In this document: positions 7,339 to 13,937 of the stretch, piece by piece | Layout of the letters: each line of letters begins with the position of its first letter | Position numbering within the stretch: position 1 is the first letter of the stretch | NCBI GenBank assembly: GCA_028723145.1 | Contig: JAQYFM010000240.1 | Span: 1 to 13,993 of the forward strand | Direction of reading: 5' to 3' | Origin: Spirochaetales bacterium | Lineage (GTDB): Bacteria; Spirochaetota; Spirochaetia; Sphaerochaetales; Sphaerochaetaceae | DNA length: 13,993 bases | Made by a program: the position numbers and the translations under genes | The notes under the pieces: generated by a model | The model's database searches: none | Told to the model about the DNA's origin: nothing | The model's input: the letters and a program-made list of their open reading frames with translations, nothing else

Positions 7339-8139
7339 ATGAACATGAAAGATTTCTCACTTGAGGGAAAAGTTGCATGGGTCACAGGTGCTTCTTATGG
7401 TATCGGATTTGCTATTGCTTCAGCTTTTGCAGCTGCTGGTGCAAAGATTGTTTTTAATGACCTTAAGCAGGAATTTGTTGATAAAGGTATGAAGGCATAT
7501 GCTGATGCTGGTATTGAAGCTAAGGGTTATGTCTGTGATGTTACAAATGAAGAACAGGTAAATGCTACAGTTGCTCAGATTATAAGCGAATTTGGTAAAA
7601 TTGATATTCTTGTTAACAATGCAGGTATCATTAAGAGAATCCCAATGTGTGATATGTCTGCTGCAGATTTCAGACAGGTAATTGATGTTGACCTCAATGC
7701 ACCATTTATTTGTGCTAAGGCAGTTATCCCTAACATGATTCAAAATGGTCATGGTAAGATTATCAACATCTGTTCAATGATGAGTGAACTTGGTCGTGAA
7801 ACAGTTAGTGCTTATGCAGCTGCTAAGGGCGGCCTCAAGATGCTCACAAAGAACATTGCTTCTGAATATGGTGAATTCAACATCCAGTGTAATGGTATTG
7901 GACCAGGATACATTGCTACACCTCAGACAGCTCCATTAAGAGAGATTCAGCCAGATGGTTCACGTCATCCATTTGACCAATTTATCATTGCAAAGACTCC
8001 AGCAGCTCGTTGGGGTAATCCTGAAGACCTCCAGGGTCCAGCAGTATTCCTTGCAAGTGATGCTTCAAACTTTGTTAATGGTCATATCTTATACGTTGAT
8101 GGTGGTATTCTTGCTTATATTGGTAAGCAGCCTAAGTAA
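7339..8139 (+). CDS. Short-chain dehydrogenase, gluconate 5-dehydrogenase / KduD-like
   Basis: The 266-residue cytosolic NAD(P)-dependent oxidoreductase is a classical SDR. It has the cofactor loop TGASYGIG (16-23), NNAG (93-96), catalytic Ser146, and Tyr159 with Lys163 in YAAAK, followed by GPGYIATPQT (188-197). It closely resembles, from memory, the Bacteroidetes proteins annotated gluconate 5-dehydrogenase, including CSMMSELGRETVSAYAAAKG and the C-terminus DGGILAYIGKQPK. Likely reactions are interconversion of 5-keto-gluconate and gluconate, or the KduD step of hexuronate breakdown. The ATG at 7339 has GGAGG nine bases upstream. The gene is monocistronic with its own promoter, operator candidates and terminator. 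It prefers AAG, CAG and CTC codons, unlike its neighbours, which suggests high expression or acquisition from another lineage. Confidence 0.93.
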   Translation: MNMKDFSLEGKVAWVTGASYGIGFAIASAFAAAGAKIVFNDLKQEFVDKGMKAYADAGIEAKGYVCDVTNEEQVNATVAQIISEFGKIDILVNNAGIIKRIPMCDMSAADFRQVIDVDLNAPFICAKAVIPNMIQNGHGKIINICSMMSELGRETVSAYAAAKGGLKMLTKNIASEYGEFNIQCNGIGPGYIATPQTAPLREIQPDGSRHPFDQFIIAKTPAARWGNPEDLQGPAVFLASDASNFVNGHILYVDGGILAYIGKQPK

Positions 8140-8160
8140 TAAGTTTTGACTATTGCTTCA

Positions 8161-8198
8161 AGCAGCCTTCATTCTTTCGAGGGCTGTTCTTTTTTTTA
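8161..8198 (+). terminator. Rho-independent terminator of the dehydrogenase gene
   Basis: AGCAGCCTTC (8161-8170) pairs with GAGGGCTGTT (8179-8188), ten pairs including two G-U, around an eight-base loop. CTTTTTTTT follows. Confidence 0.88.
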
Positions 8199-8225
8199 CT
8201 TTTTTCCTATAAAGTATTCATTGTC

Positions 8226-9710
8226 ATGAAAAAAATATTAATTTTAATCTTACTAACTCTACTATTATTTTCTTGTTCAAATGAAAAAGCTAAAGACACA
8301 ATCAATGTAGCTCTTTCACAGGAAATGCCCACTCTAGATGTGCATAGAAACTCCTCACAAGTAATTAGATACATTTTATGTGGAAATACTTTAGAGCGAT
8401 TAATTGATCTAGATGAGAATGGTAATATAGTAACAACATTAGCAAAAAGCTATTCTCAAAGTAATGGCGGCAGGAAGTGGAGTTTTATAATTAAAGATGA
8501 TGTAATGCTTCATAATGGTAGAATCATGAATAGCGAAGACGTTGTTTTATCTTTAAATCGCTGGATTGAATACTATCCTGCGATAAAGAAGATTGCAGGA
8601 TCTTCTAGGTTTTCAGCTAATAATAATGAAGTATTTATTGAGTTTGATAATCCTGTAATATTTTTTGATCAAATAATGGCTTCAAGTCCATATGCTGCAG
8701 TTGTAATAGCTAAGGAAGCTCTTGAGAAAACAGATGATAAAGGTTTTTTAACCTCTTATATTGGAACAGGACCATATATATTCGAAAAATATGAATCGGG
8801 ACAAGCTGTTACCTTAAAGCGATTTGAAAACTATAAAGGTGAAAAGCTGGCAAAGGTTGAGACAATAAAATATCACTTTGTTCCAGATAGTGTAGTAAGG
8901 ACACTTGGATGTGAAAGTGGAAAGTATGATTTTATTAATGATGTAATGAGCTCTGACTTTGAAAGGCTAAAGAAAAATGATGATTTAGTTCTTTCATTAG
9001 GTGATGAAGCTGGTTCTTTTGTTTTGCTTTTTAACAAAAAAGGGCCTCTTGCAAAAGAAAATTATATTCGAAGTGCTGTAAATTATGCACTTGATTTAAA
9101 TGGTGTTATGAAATCTTGTTATGGAGATGAAGGATATACTTTAAATCCTAGCTATATGGAAGAGTGGCAAAAGATTTGGTTAGTTGATGGAATTGAAGAA
9201 TATTACAACATCAATGATAAAGAAAAAGCAAGAAAGATTTTAGCTGAAAATGGCTATGATGATAGTGTTTTCACAATCTTAACAAGTAACCTTTCTAATA
9301 TGGATAAGAGTGCTCTATTTATAAAGGATGAGCTAGAAAAGATTGGTATGAAGGTTGAAGTAATTATTGTTGATTGGTCAACAATGATGGCTTATAGAAG
9401 TGATCCAGATAAATATGATCTTTGCATTACTGCGATGACAAGTGTCCCTGTACCATCTTTAAAATTATATTTTGATCCTGAATATGCAGGGTGGTCTGAT
9501 GATGAAAAACTGCAAAACTTACTAAAAGATTTTAATAGTAGTGAAGATTTAAGTAGTGCATTAAAGCTTTGGGAAGAAATTCAAATGTATTCATTTAAAT
9601 ACCTTCCTGTTATAGTAGCAGGCCACTATAACAGTGGATATTTATATAGAAAGGAGCTTAAAGGCGTTATAGAGAATAATGGGTTTTACTTCTATAACGC
9701 ATATTTTTAG
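8226..9710 (+). CDS. ABC-transporter solute-binding lipoprotein, family 5 (oligopeptide/nickel/glutathione type)
   Basis: The 494-residue protein starts with a lipoprotein signal: Lys2-Lys3, a hydrophobic stretch of about 12 residues, and LLLFSC with Cys17 as the lipidated residue. The mature part has the SBP_bac_5 pattern. There is a conserved WSFIIKDDVMLHNGRIMNSE (85-104) continuing into DVVLSLNRW, GTGPYIFEKYESGQAVTLKR (180-199), and a C-terminal lobe with NDKEKARKILAENGYD (330-345). Such proteins deliver peptides or other solutes to a membrane permease. No permease or ATPase gene lies in the window, so it works with a distant system or is an orphan receptor. The ATG at 8226 has no Shine-Dalgarno sequence; a TATAAA box lies at 8208-8213 with a poor -35. 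Its stop codon overlaps that of convergent recR. The ligand is unknown. Confidence 0.92.
   Translation: MKKILILILLTLLLFSCSNEKAKDTINVALSQEMPTLDVHRNSSQVIRYILCGNTLERLIDLDENGNIVTTLAKSYSQSNGGRKWSFIIKDDVMLHNGRIMNSEDVVLSLNRWIEYYPAIKKIAGSSRFSANNNEVFIEFDNPVIFFDQIMASSPYAAVVIAKEALEKTDDKGFLTSYIGTGPYIFEKYESGQAVTLKRFENYKGEKLAKVETIKYHFVPDSVVRTLGCESGKYDFINDVMSSDFERLKKNDDLVLSLGDEAGSFVLLFNKKGPLAKENYIRSAVNYALDLNGVMKSCYGDEGYTLNPSYMEEWQKIWLVDGIEEYYNINDKEKARKILAENGYDDSVFTILTSNLSNMDKSALFIKDELEKIGMKVEVIIVDWSTMMAYRSDPDKYDLCITAMTSVPVPSLKLYFDPEYAGWSDDEKLQNLLKDFNSSEDLSSALKLWEEIQMYSFKYLPVIVAGHYNSGYLYRKELKGVIENNGFYFYNAYF
9664..9708 (+). terminator. Intrinsic terminator lying inside the 3' end of the solute-binding protein gene
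   Basis: GCGTTATAGA (9664-9673) and TCTATAACGC (9691-9700) form a perfect 10-bp stem with a 17-base loop, followed by ATATTTTT up to the TAG stop at 9708-9710. Because the convergent recR gene overlaps by four bases, the signal has to sit within coding sequence. On the minus strand the same hairpin is followed only by CTTTAAG, so termination there would be weaker. Confidence 0.7.
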
Positions 9711-10294
9711 AAGTTAATTCTTCCTTTTATAGATCTTGCAAGGGTTAATCTATCGGCATACTCTAAGTCTCCTCCGATAGGAAGCCCTGCTGCAAGTCTT
9801 GATACAACAATATTTGTTGATGATAAAATATGTCTAATATATAGAGCTGTTGTATCACCTTCCTCTGTTGGGTTAGTAGCAATAATAACCTCTTTAAAAG
9901 AGCCCTCACTAATACGTTTCTTTAGTTCATTAAAAGAAAGATCATCAGGACCAATTCCATTGAGAGGGTCGATAGCACCACCTAATACATGAAAAAGACC
10001 ATTGTAAATACCACTATTTGTAATAGTCATAACATCCTGTGGTTGCTCAACTACACAAAGTAATGTTTGGTCTCTTTTCACATCACTACAAATTTCACAA
10101 GGGTCTGATTCTGTATAGGCACCACAAATTGAACACTTGTGAATTTTTTCCTTTATAGTTCCAATAGCCTCTGAAAGCTTAACATTATATGTTTCATCAC
10201 ATTTTAGTAGGTGATACGCCATCCTTGTTGCACTCTTTGAGCCAACACCAGGGAGTCTAGAAAGCTGTTTGATTAAGTTTTCTAATGCATTCAT
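9707..10294 (-). CDS. recR: Recombination mediator RecR
   Basis: The 195-residue protein has normal RecR length (about 200). RecR works with RecO (and RecF) to load RecA on gapped single-stranded DNA. Domains in order are a helix-hairpin-helix (LSRLPGVGSKSATRMAYHLL, 11-30), a C4 zinc finger with Cys54, Cys57, Cys66 and Cys69, a Toprim domain (VVEQPQDV at 81-88; ATNPTEEGDTTA at 139-150), and the C-terminal signature GLPIGGDLEYADRLTLARS (170-188). The ATG overlaps the ybaB stop as ATGA, without a clear ribosome binding site, so translation is probably coupled. It is the last gene of dnaX-ybaB-recR, a widely conserved order. Confidence 0.97.
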   Translation of the reverse strand: MNALENLIKQLSRLPGVGSKSATRMAYHLLKCDETYNVKLSEAIGTIKEKIHKCSICGAYTESDPCEICSDVKRDQTLLCVVEQPQDVMTITNSGIYNGLFHVLGGAIDPLNGIGPDDLSFNELKKRISEGSFKEVIIATNPTEEGDTTALYIRHILSSTNIVVSRLAAGLPIGGDLEYADRLTLARSIKGRINF

Positions 10295-10593
10295 TGTGGA
10301 AAGCCACCAAATAACTGACCTAAATCTTGAGTTTGTGATAACTTCTTTTCATCAAGCTTTTGCATTGCATCATTTACTGCTGCTACAACTAATACTTCCA
10401 AAGTTGATTTATCACCGATTTCATAAACTTGATTTGAAATAGAAACTCCCACAACTCTGTTTTTACCATTAACTGTTACTTCAACCATGCCAGCGCCAGA
10501 AGAACCTGTAACAACTAGTTTTTCCATTGAAGCTTCTAATTCTTTTACTTTTTCTTGAAGAATATTTAAATCAAATCCAAAAGGGTTTTGCAT
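10291..10593 (-). CDS. ybaB: Nucleoid-associated protein, YbaB/EbfC family
   Basis: This 100-residue protein has the size and layout of YbaB/EbfC: an N-terminal amphipathic helix (LQEKVKELEASMEKL, 12-26), a central beta segment GMVEVTVNGKNRVVGVSIS (35-53) and a C-terminal helix (LEVLVVAAVNDAMQKLDEK). The family forms tweezer-like dimers that bind DNA with little sequence preference. The ATG has AGGAGG four bases upstream, the strongest ribosome binding site in the operon. The gene starts 11 bases after the dnaX stop and overlaps recR by four bases. This position between dnaX and recR is conserved in many bacteria. Confidence 0.96.
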   Translation of the reverse strand: MQNPFGFDLNILQEKVKELEASMEKLVVTGSSGAGMVEVTVNGKNRVVGVSISNQVYEIGDKSTLEVLVVAAVNDAMQKLDEKKLSQTQDLGQLFGGFPQ

Positions 10594-10604
10594 TTTTCCT
10601 CCTA

Positions 10605-12239
10605 TTATTCACTTATTATTGTGCCTCTAAAGCAAGAAGCGATCTTTTCTAATGTTGGGTTCACTCTCTCTTTAGGCTTCTCAAAATAGTAGCTATTAAT
10701 TGCTCCATCAAAGCCTGTAAGGTTAAAAAGGAGTTCCTTAATTAACTTTACATTATTTCTAATTGTTCTTGCAGGGAGCTGAGAATCAGTTCTTAACTCT
10801 AGAGTACCATCCTCTGCTAATAAACAATCATTAATATTGTTTAATGCATTCTGAAGCCCAAAGACACTTTCTACATCACTCATTTGTGAAATAGTTTTAA
10901 TATCCTCAATGGTGGGAACTCTCTTTTCTTTATTGCTGTTTTCTTGTACTTCTACTACTTCCTCTTTTTGTTCAACAACAGGAGATGAAGGAGTAGGTTC
11001 TTCAACTTTTTTCTTTTCTTCTACCTTAGGCTGTTCGCTAATAGTTGAAGACGATACAACAGCTAATGCTCTTTCCTTTACAACAGTAACCTTTCCTGCT
11101 GTAACATCCTTTTTTAGCTCTTCAAGTTTTTTAACTAAATCCTCTGGAGAAGAAAGATAAGGAAGCTTTGAAAGACGTGATATAAAGAGTTCAACTTCAA
11201 ATCTTGGAGATATTGAATATCTAATTTCTCTATATAGTTGTAGTAGTGATCTTAATGCTGCTTCAACTTGACTAGCTGTTAGTAGAGCAATGATTTCATC
11301 TGGAATTTCTTCCATCCTCATATTTAACATTTCTTCATTTGTAATACCTTGTTTAATAAAAAGGAGTGCTCTAAAGAATTGAGTTAAATCTCGAATACAC
11401 TGTTCTACAGAAATGCCCTTAGAAAGAATTGAGTTAAAGATTCCAATTGCACTTGATACGTCATTTTTAAGTGTCGAAAGAACGATTGATGCAACTTGGT
11501 CACTTGAGACAAATCCTAATTTGTTTTTGATTTTCTCAAGTGTAATATGATCTTGTGAAAATGCAGCAACTTGGTCGAAGAGGGTATATGCATCACGCAT
11601 AGAACCATTTCCTTCTCTTGCGATCCAGAAAAGTGCATCTTCATCAGCTTTGATATTCATTTCACTAGCAGCTTCTCTTAAACAACCTTTAATGGTTTCA
11701 AGTGGAATTAGTTGGAAGTGGAATTGCTGACATCGAGATCTAATTGTTGCAGGAACTTTTTGAAGTTCTGTAGTTGCAAAGATGAAAATTATGTACTCAG
11801 GTGGCTCTTCAATAGTTTTTAAAAGTGCATTAAAGGCACTAGTACTTAACATGTGCACTTCATCAATAATATAAATTTTATATCTTGAAGATTGTGGTGG
11901 AAATAATACTTCATCTTTAATTACTCTAATATCGTTAACACTTGTATTAGATGCACCATCAATTTCAATAACATCTACACTATAGCCTTGTGAAATTTCT
12001 TTACATGAAACACACTCTCCACAAGGATGAGCTGTAGGTCCATGTTCACAATTTAATGCTTTTGCAAGAAGGCGAGCAGAAGAGGTTTTACCAACACCTC
12101 TTGGGCCTGAGAAAAGATAAGCATGTGCTATTCTTCCGCTTTGTATGGCATTTTCTATAGTTGATACGACAAATTCCTGTCCGACTAATTTATCAAATGC
12201 TTGAGGTCTTTTCCTTGTCGCTGTTACTTCGTATGCCAT
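10605..12239 (-). CDS. dnaX: DNA polymerase III subunits gamma and tau
   Basis: The 544-residue protein is the clamp-loader ATPase DnaX. Motifs are VGQEF (19-23), Walker A GPRGVGKTS (45-53), a zinc knuckle with Cys64, Cys73, Cys76 and Cys79, Walker B IIDEVHML (124-131), and sensor-1/arginine-finger region FATTELQKVPATIRSRC (154-170). Domain III runs to about residue 365. A low-complexity Lys/Glu/Pro linker (about 400-440) and a tau-specific C-terminal domain follow. The ATG has AAGGAG five bases upstream. At codons 375-377 an A AAA AAG heptamer in the right register plus a downstream hairpin suggests a -1 frameshift that would stop at TAG 11040-11038, giving a 400-residue gamma-like form with a Cys-rich tail of 23 residues. 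Confidence 0.97.
   Translation of the reverse strand: MAYEVTATRKRPQAFDKLVGQEFVVSTIENAIQSGRIAHAYLFSGPRGVGKTSSARLLAKALNCEHGPTAHPCGECVSCKEISQGYSVDVIEIDGASNTSVNDIRVIKDEVLFPPQSSRYKIYIIDEVHMLSTSAFNALLKTIEEPPEYIIFIFATTELQKVPATIRSRCQQFHFQLIPLETIKGCLREAASEMNIKADEDALFWIAREGNGSMRDAYTLFDQVAAFSQDHITLEKIKNKLGFVSSDQVASIVLSTLKNDVSSAIGIFNSILSKGISVEQCIRDLTQFFRALLFIKQGITNEEMLNMRMEEIPDEIIALLTASQVEAALRSLLQLYREIRYSISPRFEVELFISRLSKLPYLSSPEDLVKKLEELKKDVTAGKVTVVKERALAVVSSSTISEQPKVEEKKKVEEPTPSSPVVEQKEEVVEVQENSNKEKRVPTIEDIKTISQMSDVESVFGLQNALNNINDCLLAEDGTLELRTDSQLPARTIRNNVKLIKELLFNLTGFDGAINSYYFEKPKERVNPTLEKIASCFRGTIISE
11078..11115 (-). other. Putative programmed -1 ribosomal frameshift signal in dnaX
   Basis: Read on the minus strand, the heptamer A AAA AAG (11115-11109) begins at the third base of codon CTA (Leu375), the register needed for tandem slippage. 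After four bases, TTACAGCAG (11104-11096) pairs with CTGTTGTAA (11086-11078) in a 9-bp stem with one G-U and a nine-base loop. GAAGAG lies just upstream, closer than the E. coli stimulatory Shine-Dalgarno sequence. The -1 frame stays open for 23 codons. E. coli dnaX uses the same heptamer and a hairpin downstream. The efficiency is unknown. Confidence 0.65.
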
Positions 12240-12261
12240 TTTATCTCCTTAGAATAAGAAA

Positions 12262-12270
12262 AGTATAACA
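12262..12270 (-). promoter_or_regulatory. Extended -10 promoter for dnaX-ybaB-recR
   Basis: On the minus strand TGTTATACT contains TATACT (five of six) preceded by the TG extension. The -35 region is weak. The predicted start near 12255 gives a leader of about 15 bases that includes the AAGGAG site. Confidence 0.5.
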
Positions 12271-12301
12271 TGAAAAAGAATCTTAAAGCCATTACCCCCT
12301 T

Positions 12302-12330
12302 TTCAAAAGTAAAAAAATCATTCATATTAC
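12302..12330 (+). promoter_or_regulatory. Candidate promoter for the SRP RNA transcript
   Basis: TTCAAA (12302-12307, four of six) and TATTAC (12325-12330, four of six) are spaced by 17 bases. Transcription would begin near 12337, leaving a leader of about 45 bases before the mature RNA. That leader contains the T-arm-like hairpin, so processing would be needed. Confidence 0.35.
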
Positions 12331-12338
12331 AGGTAAAG

Positions 12339-12378
12339 AGAAGTTGTGGGTTTGTTAGGTTCGACTCCTAAGTCTTCT
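12339..12378 (+). other. tRNA T-arm-like hairpin directly before the SRP RNA
   Basis: TTAGG TTCGACT CCTAA (12355-12371) is a perfect 5-bp stem with a 7-base loop matching the tRNA consensus TTCRANY. It is followed by seven bases GTCTTCT in acceptor-strand position and an A at the discriminator position. AGAAG (12339-12343) can pair with CTTCT (12374-12378) as a shortened acceptor stem. No D-arm or anticodon arm was found, so this is not a complete tRNA. It could be a tRNA remnant or a processing signal. Confidence 0.45.
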
Positions 12379-12381
12379 ATA

Positions 12382-12478
12382 GCGACAGATCCCAGGCAAT
12401 ATACGCCTCCCAACCCCGTCAGGACAGGAATGTAGCAGCGGTCAGAGGATGTTATATGTGACCTGGTTCATTTGTCGC
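12382..12478 (+). ncRNA. ffs: Signal recognition particle RNA, small bacterial (4.5S) type
   Basis: This 97-base RNA binds Ffh to form the signal recognition particle that targets nascent membrane proteins. The ends pair as GCGACA (12382-12387) with TGTCGC (12473-12478), then CCAGG (12392-12396) with CCTGG (12462-12466). The conserved helix 8 core is present: CCCCGTCAGGACAGGAATG (12414-12432) with the GGAA tetraloop at 12427-12430, then TAGCAGCGGTCAG (12433-12445). There is no Alu domain, so it is the short form. TTTTTT follows the closing stem at once, which can serve as terminator and define the 3' end. It is divergent from dnaX, with which ffs/scr genes are often neighbours. Confidence 0.95.
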
Positions 12479-12521
12479 TTTTTTATTTGAAATAGATAAT
12501 AATAAATGCGACTATATAATA

Positions 12522-12527
12522 AAGGGG
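12522..12527 (+). promoter_or_regulatory. Ribosome binding site that selects the GTG start at 12533
   Basis: AAGGGG lies five bases before GTG 12533. The in-frame ATG at 12506, nine codons earlier, has only an AT-rich sequence upstream with no Shine-Dalgarno match. Confidence 0.65.
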
Positions 12528-12532
12528 AAAGA

Positions 12533-13666
12533 GTGGATTATTATAGTTGTATAGTTGCCTTCTCTTTATTAGCAATGCTTTGCCTTACTATGCTTGTAAA
12601 AGCTAATGTGCTAATAAAGGAAGAACAGAAAAAAAGATTTTATCTTTCTTATACTTTGATTATTATTTCCTTAATCTCAGAGTGGGGTGCAATAGCAATG
12701 AATGGCATGCCACTGTGGAGTATTTCTTTTCATAAATTTATTAAGCTAATTGATTACGTAATAACTCCTGTTGCAGGTATGTTCTTTTACCGACAAGTTT
12801 CAAATAAGAAATTAGATTTTTTCCCAATTTCAATAATGGTAATAAATTTAGCTATACAGATATGTTCTTTATTTACGGGCTGGACCTTTTACATTGATGA
12901 TTTAAATATATATAGGCATGGAGAGTATTATTGGTTTTACATAATTATTTATATTCTTTCTATTATATATGTTGTTTATGGGTTTTTAACTTATAGTAAA
13001 GAATATACACAAAGGAATAAGGCTACTCTTTATTTAATTGTCCTTACATGTTTAGTTGGTATTGGTTTTCAAGAGTTGGTTAGTAATAATATTCGAACAA
13101 CCTGCTTATCTCTCTCAGTATGTTCTATTTTACTATACATCTATTATATAGATTTCCTTATTCAAAGAAGTGATAAACAAATAGTAGAGCAAAAACAACA
13201 ACTTGAACATGATGCACTTACAGGACTGTTTAATAGATTTTCATTTGAAAAAACAATTCATATGTCTCAACAACATTTTATGATTAGAGATCTTACAGTT
13301 TTTGCTTTTGATATCAATGGCTTAAAAAGAGTAAATGATACTTATGGTCATGATGCTGGTGATGAATTAATTATTAGTGCCGCAAATATAATAATGAATG
13401 TTTTCTCATCATATGGTAAGTGCTTTAGAATAGGTGGAGATGAGATGGTCGCTATTGTATTACTTCGAGAAGAAGATATTTCAAGTATACTAACAGAATT
13501 TGATACTAAGATGGATAATTGGAAGGGAGTATATTCAGATAAATTATCGATTGCTTATGGCTATGTGAGAGCTGATCACCATCCAAGTAAAAACCTTGAA
13601 GAGTTATATAAACTTGCTGACCACTATATGTATGAAAATAAAATGATGTATTACCAAAAGCAATAA
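12533..13666 (+). CDS. Membrane-anchored diguanylate cyclase (GGDEF domain)
   Basis: The 377-residue protein has about seven hydrophobic segments in residues 4-210, a short coiled linker (QRSDKQIVEQKQQLEHD) and a C-terminal GGDEF domain that makes cyclic di-GMP from two GTP. Domain motifs are DALTGLFNR (227-235), FDINGLKRVND (259-269), YGHDAGDELI and the signature RIGGDEM (299-305), with Met in place of the usual Phe while the catalytic Gly-Gly-Asp-Glu is kept. The inhibitory I-site RxxD is absent upstream of the signature, so product feedback is probably missing. The membrane part is an unrecognised sensor. The GTG start is chosen for its ribosome binding site. An ATG at 12506 would add nine residues. 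The stop codon is four bases from a convergent tRNA gene. Confidence 0.92.
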   Translation: MDYYSCIVAFSLLAMLCLTMLVKANVLIKEEQKKRFYLSYTLIIISLISEWGAIAMNGMPLWSISFHKFIKLIDYVITPVAGMFFYRQVSNKKLDFFPISIMVINLAIQICSLFTGWTFYIDDLNIYRHGEYYWFYIIIYILSIIYVVYGFLTYSKEYTQRNKATLYLIVLTCLVGIGFQELVSNNIRTTCLSLSVCSILLYIYYIDFLIQRSDKQIVEQKQQLEHDALTGLFNRFSFEKTIHMSQQHFMIRDLTVFAFDINGLKRVNDTYGHDAGDELIISAANIIMNVFSSYGKCFRIGGDEMVAIVLLREEDISSILTEFDTKMDNWKGVYSDKLSIAYGYVRADHHPSKNLEELYKLADHYMYENKMMYYQKQ

Positions 13667-13670
13667 AAAA

Positions 13671-13756
13671 CGGAGAGGGGGGGATTCGAACCCCCGAAGG
13701 CTTTTGACCTTACACGACTTCCAATCGTGCACCTTCGACCACTCGGACACCTCTCC
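13671..13756 (-). tRNA. tRNA-Ser (anticodon GGA)
   Basis: The minus strand folds as a class II tRNA: acceptor GGAGAGG/CCTCTCC, anticodon stem CACGA/TCGTG with loop TTGGAAG (anticodon at 13722-13720), a long variable arm, and T-arm GGGGG TTCGAAT CCCCC. The discriminator is G, as in tRNA-Ser. The terminal CCA is not encoded. TTTTTT follows immediately and may terminate the two-tRNA transcript. Confidence 0.97.
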
Positions 13757-13782
13757 AGTTAGTAATCATAGTACAGTTATTT

Positions 13783-13870
13783 CGGAGAGAGAGGGATTCG
13801 AACCCTCGATGCAGCTTAGCCACATAACGGATTTCGAGTCCGTCTCCTTCGACCTCTCGGACATCTCTCC
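13783..13870 (-). tRNA. tRNA-Ser (anticodon CGA)
   Basis: The minus strand folds as a class II tRNA: acceptor GGAGAGA/TCTCTCC, anticodon stem ACGGA/TCCGT with loop CTCGAAA (anticodon at 13836-13834), a long variable arm and T-arm GAGGG TTCGAAT CCCTC. The discriminator is G and CCA is not encoded. It lies 26 bases upstream of the GGA tRNA in the same orientation, and the D-arm regions are almost identical, so the pair probably arose by duplication and is co-transcribed. Confidence 0.97.
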
Positions 13871-13908
13871 AAGATATAAAGACGAATAATAATTGTACTA
13901 GCTTGCTC

Positions 13909-13937
13909 AATTTAGCTTTTTTGAGAGAAATTATCAA
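13909..13937 (-). promoter_or_regulatory. Candidate promoter of the tRNA-Ser pair
   Basis: On the minus strand TTGATA (13937-13932, five of six) is 17 bases from TAAATT (13914-13909, four of six). This predicts a start about 30 bases before the first tRNA. No open reading frame was seen in the remaining bases to 13993. Confidence 0.45.

Noticed and set aside
7420..7752. Minus-strand open frame of 110 codons
   Set aside because: It is antisense to the clear dehydrogenase gene, has no recognisable domain and no good ribosome binding site.
11006..11012. A second AAAAAAG heptamer in dnaX at Lys410-Lys411-Val412
   Set aside because: It begins at the first base of a codon, so it is not in the register for tandem -1 slippage.
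10909..11160. Plus-strand Ser/Thr-rich open frame of 83 codons
   Set aside because: It mirrors the Lys/Glu-rich linker of dnaX on the other strand; composition alone explains it.
12374..12390. TCTATA box as a -10 element for the SRP RNA
   Set aside because: It would start transcription near 12387, inside the closing stem, and would lose bases needed for pairing with the 3' end.
13704..13937. Short open frames on both strands over the tRNA genes
   Set aside because: They are made of tRNA sequence and have no protein features.
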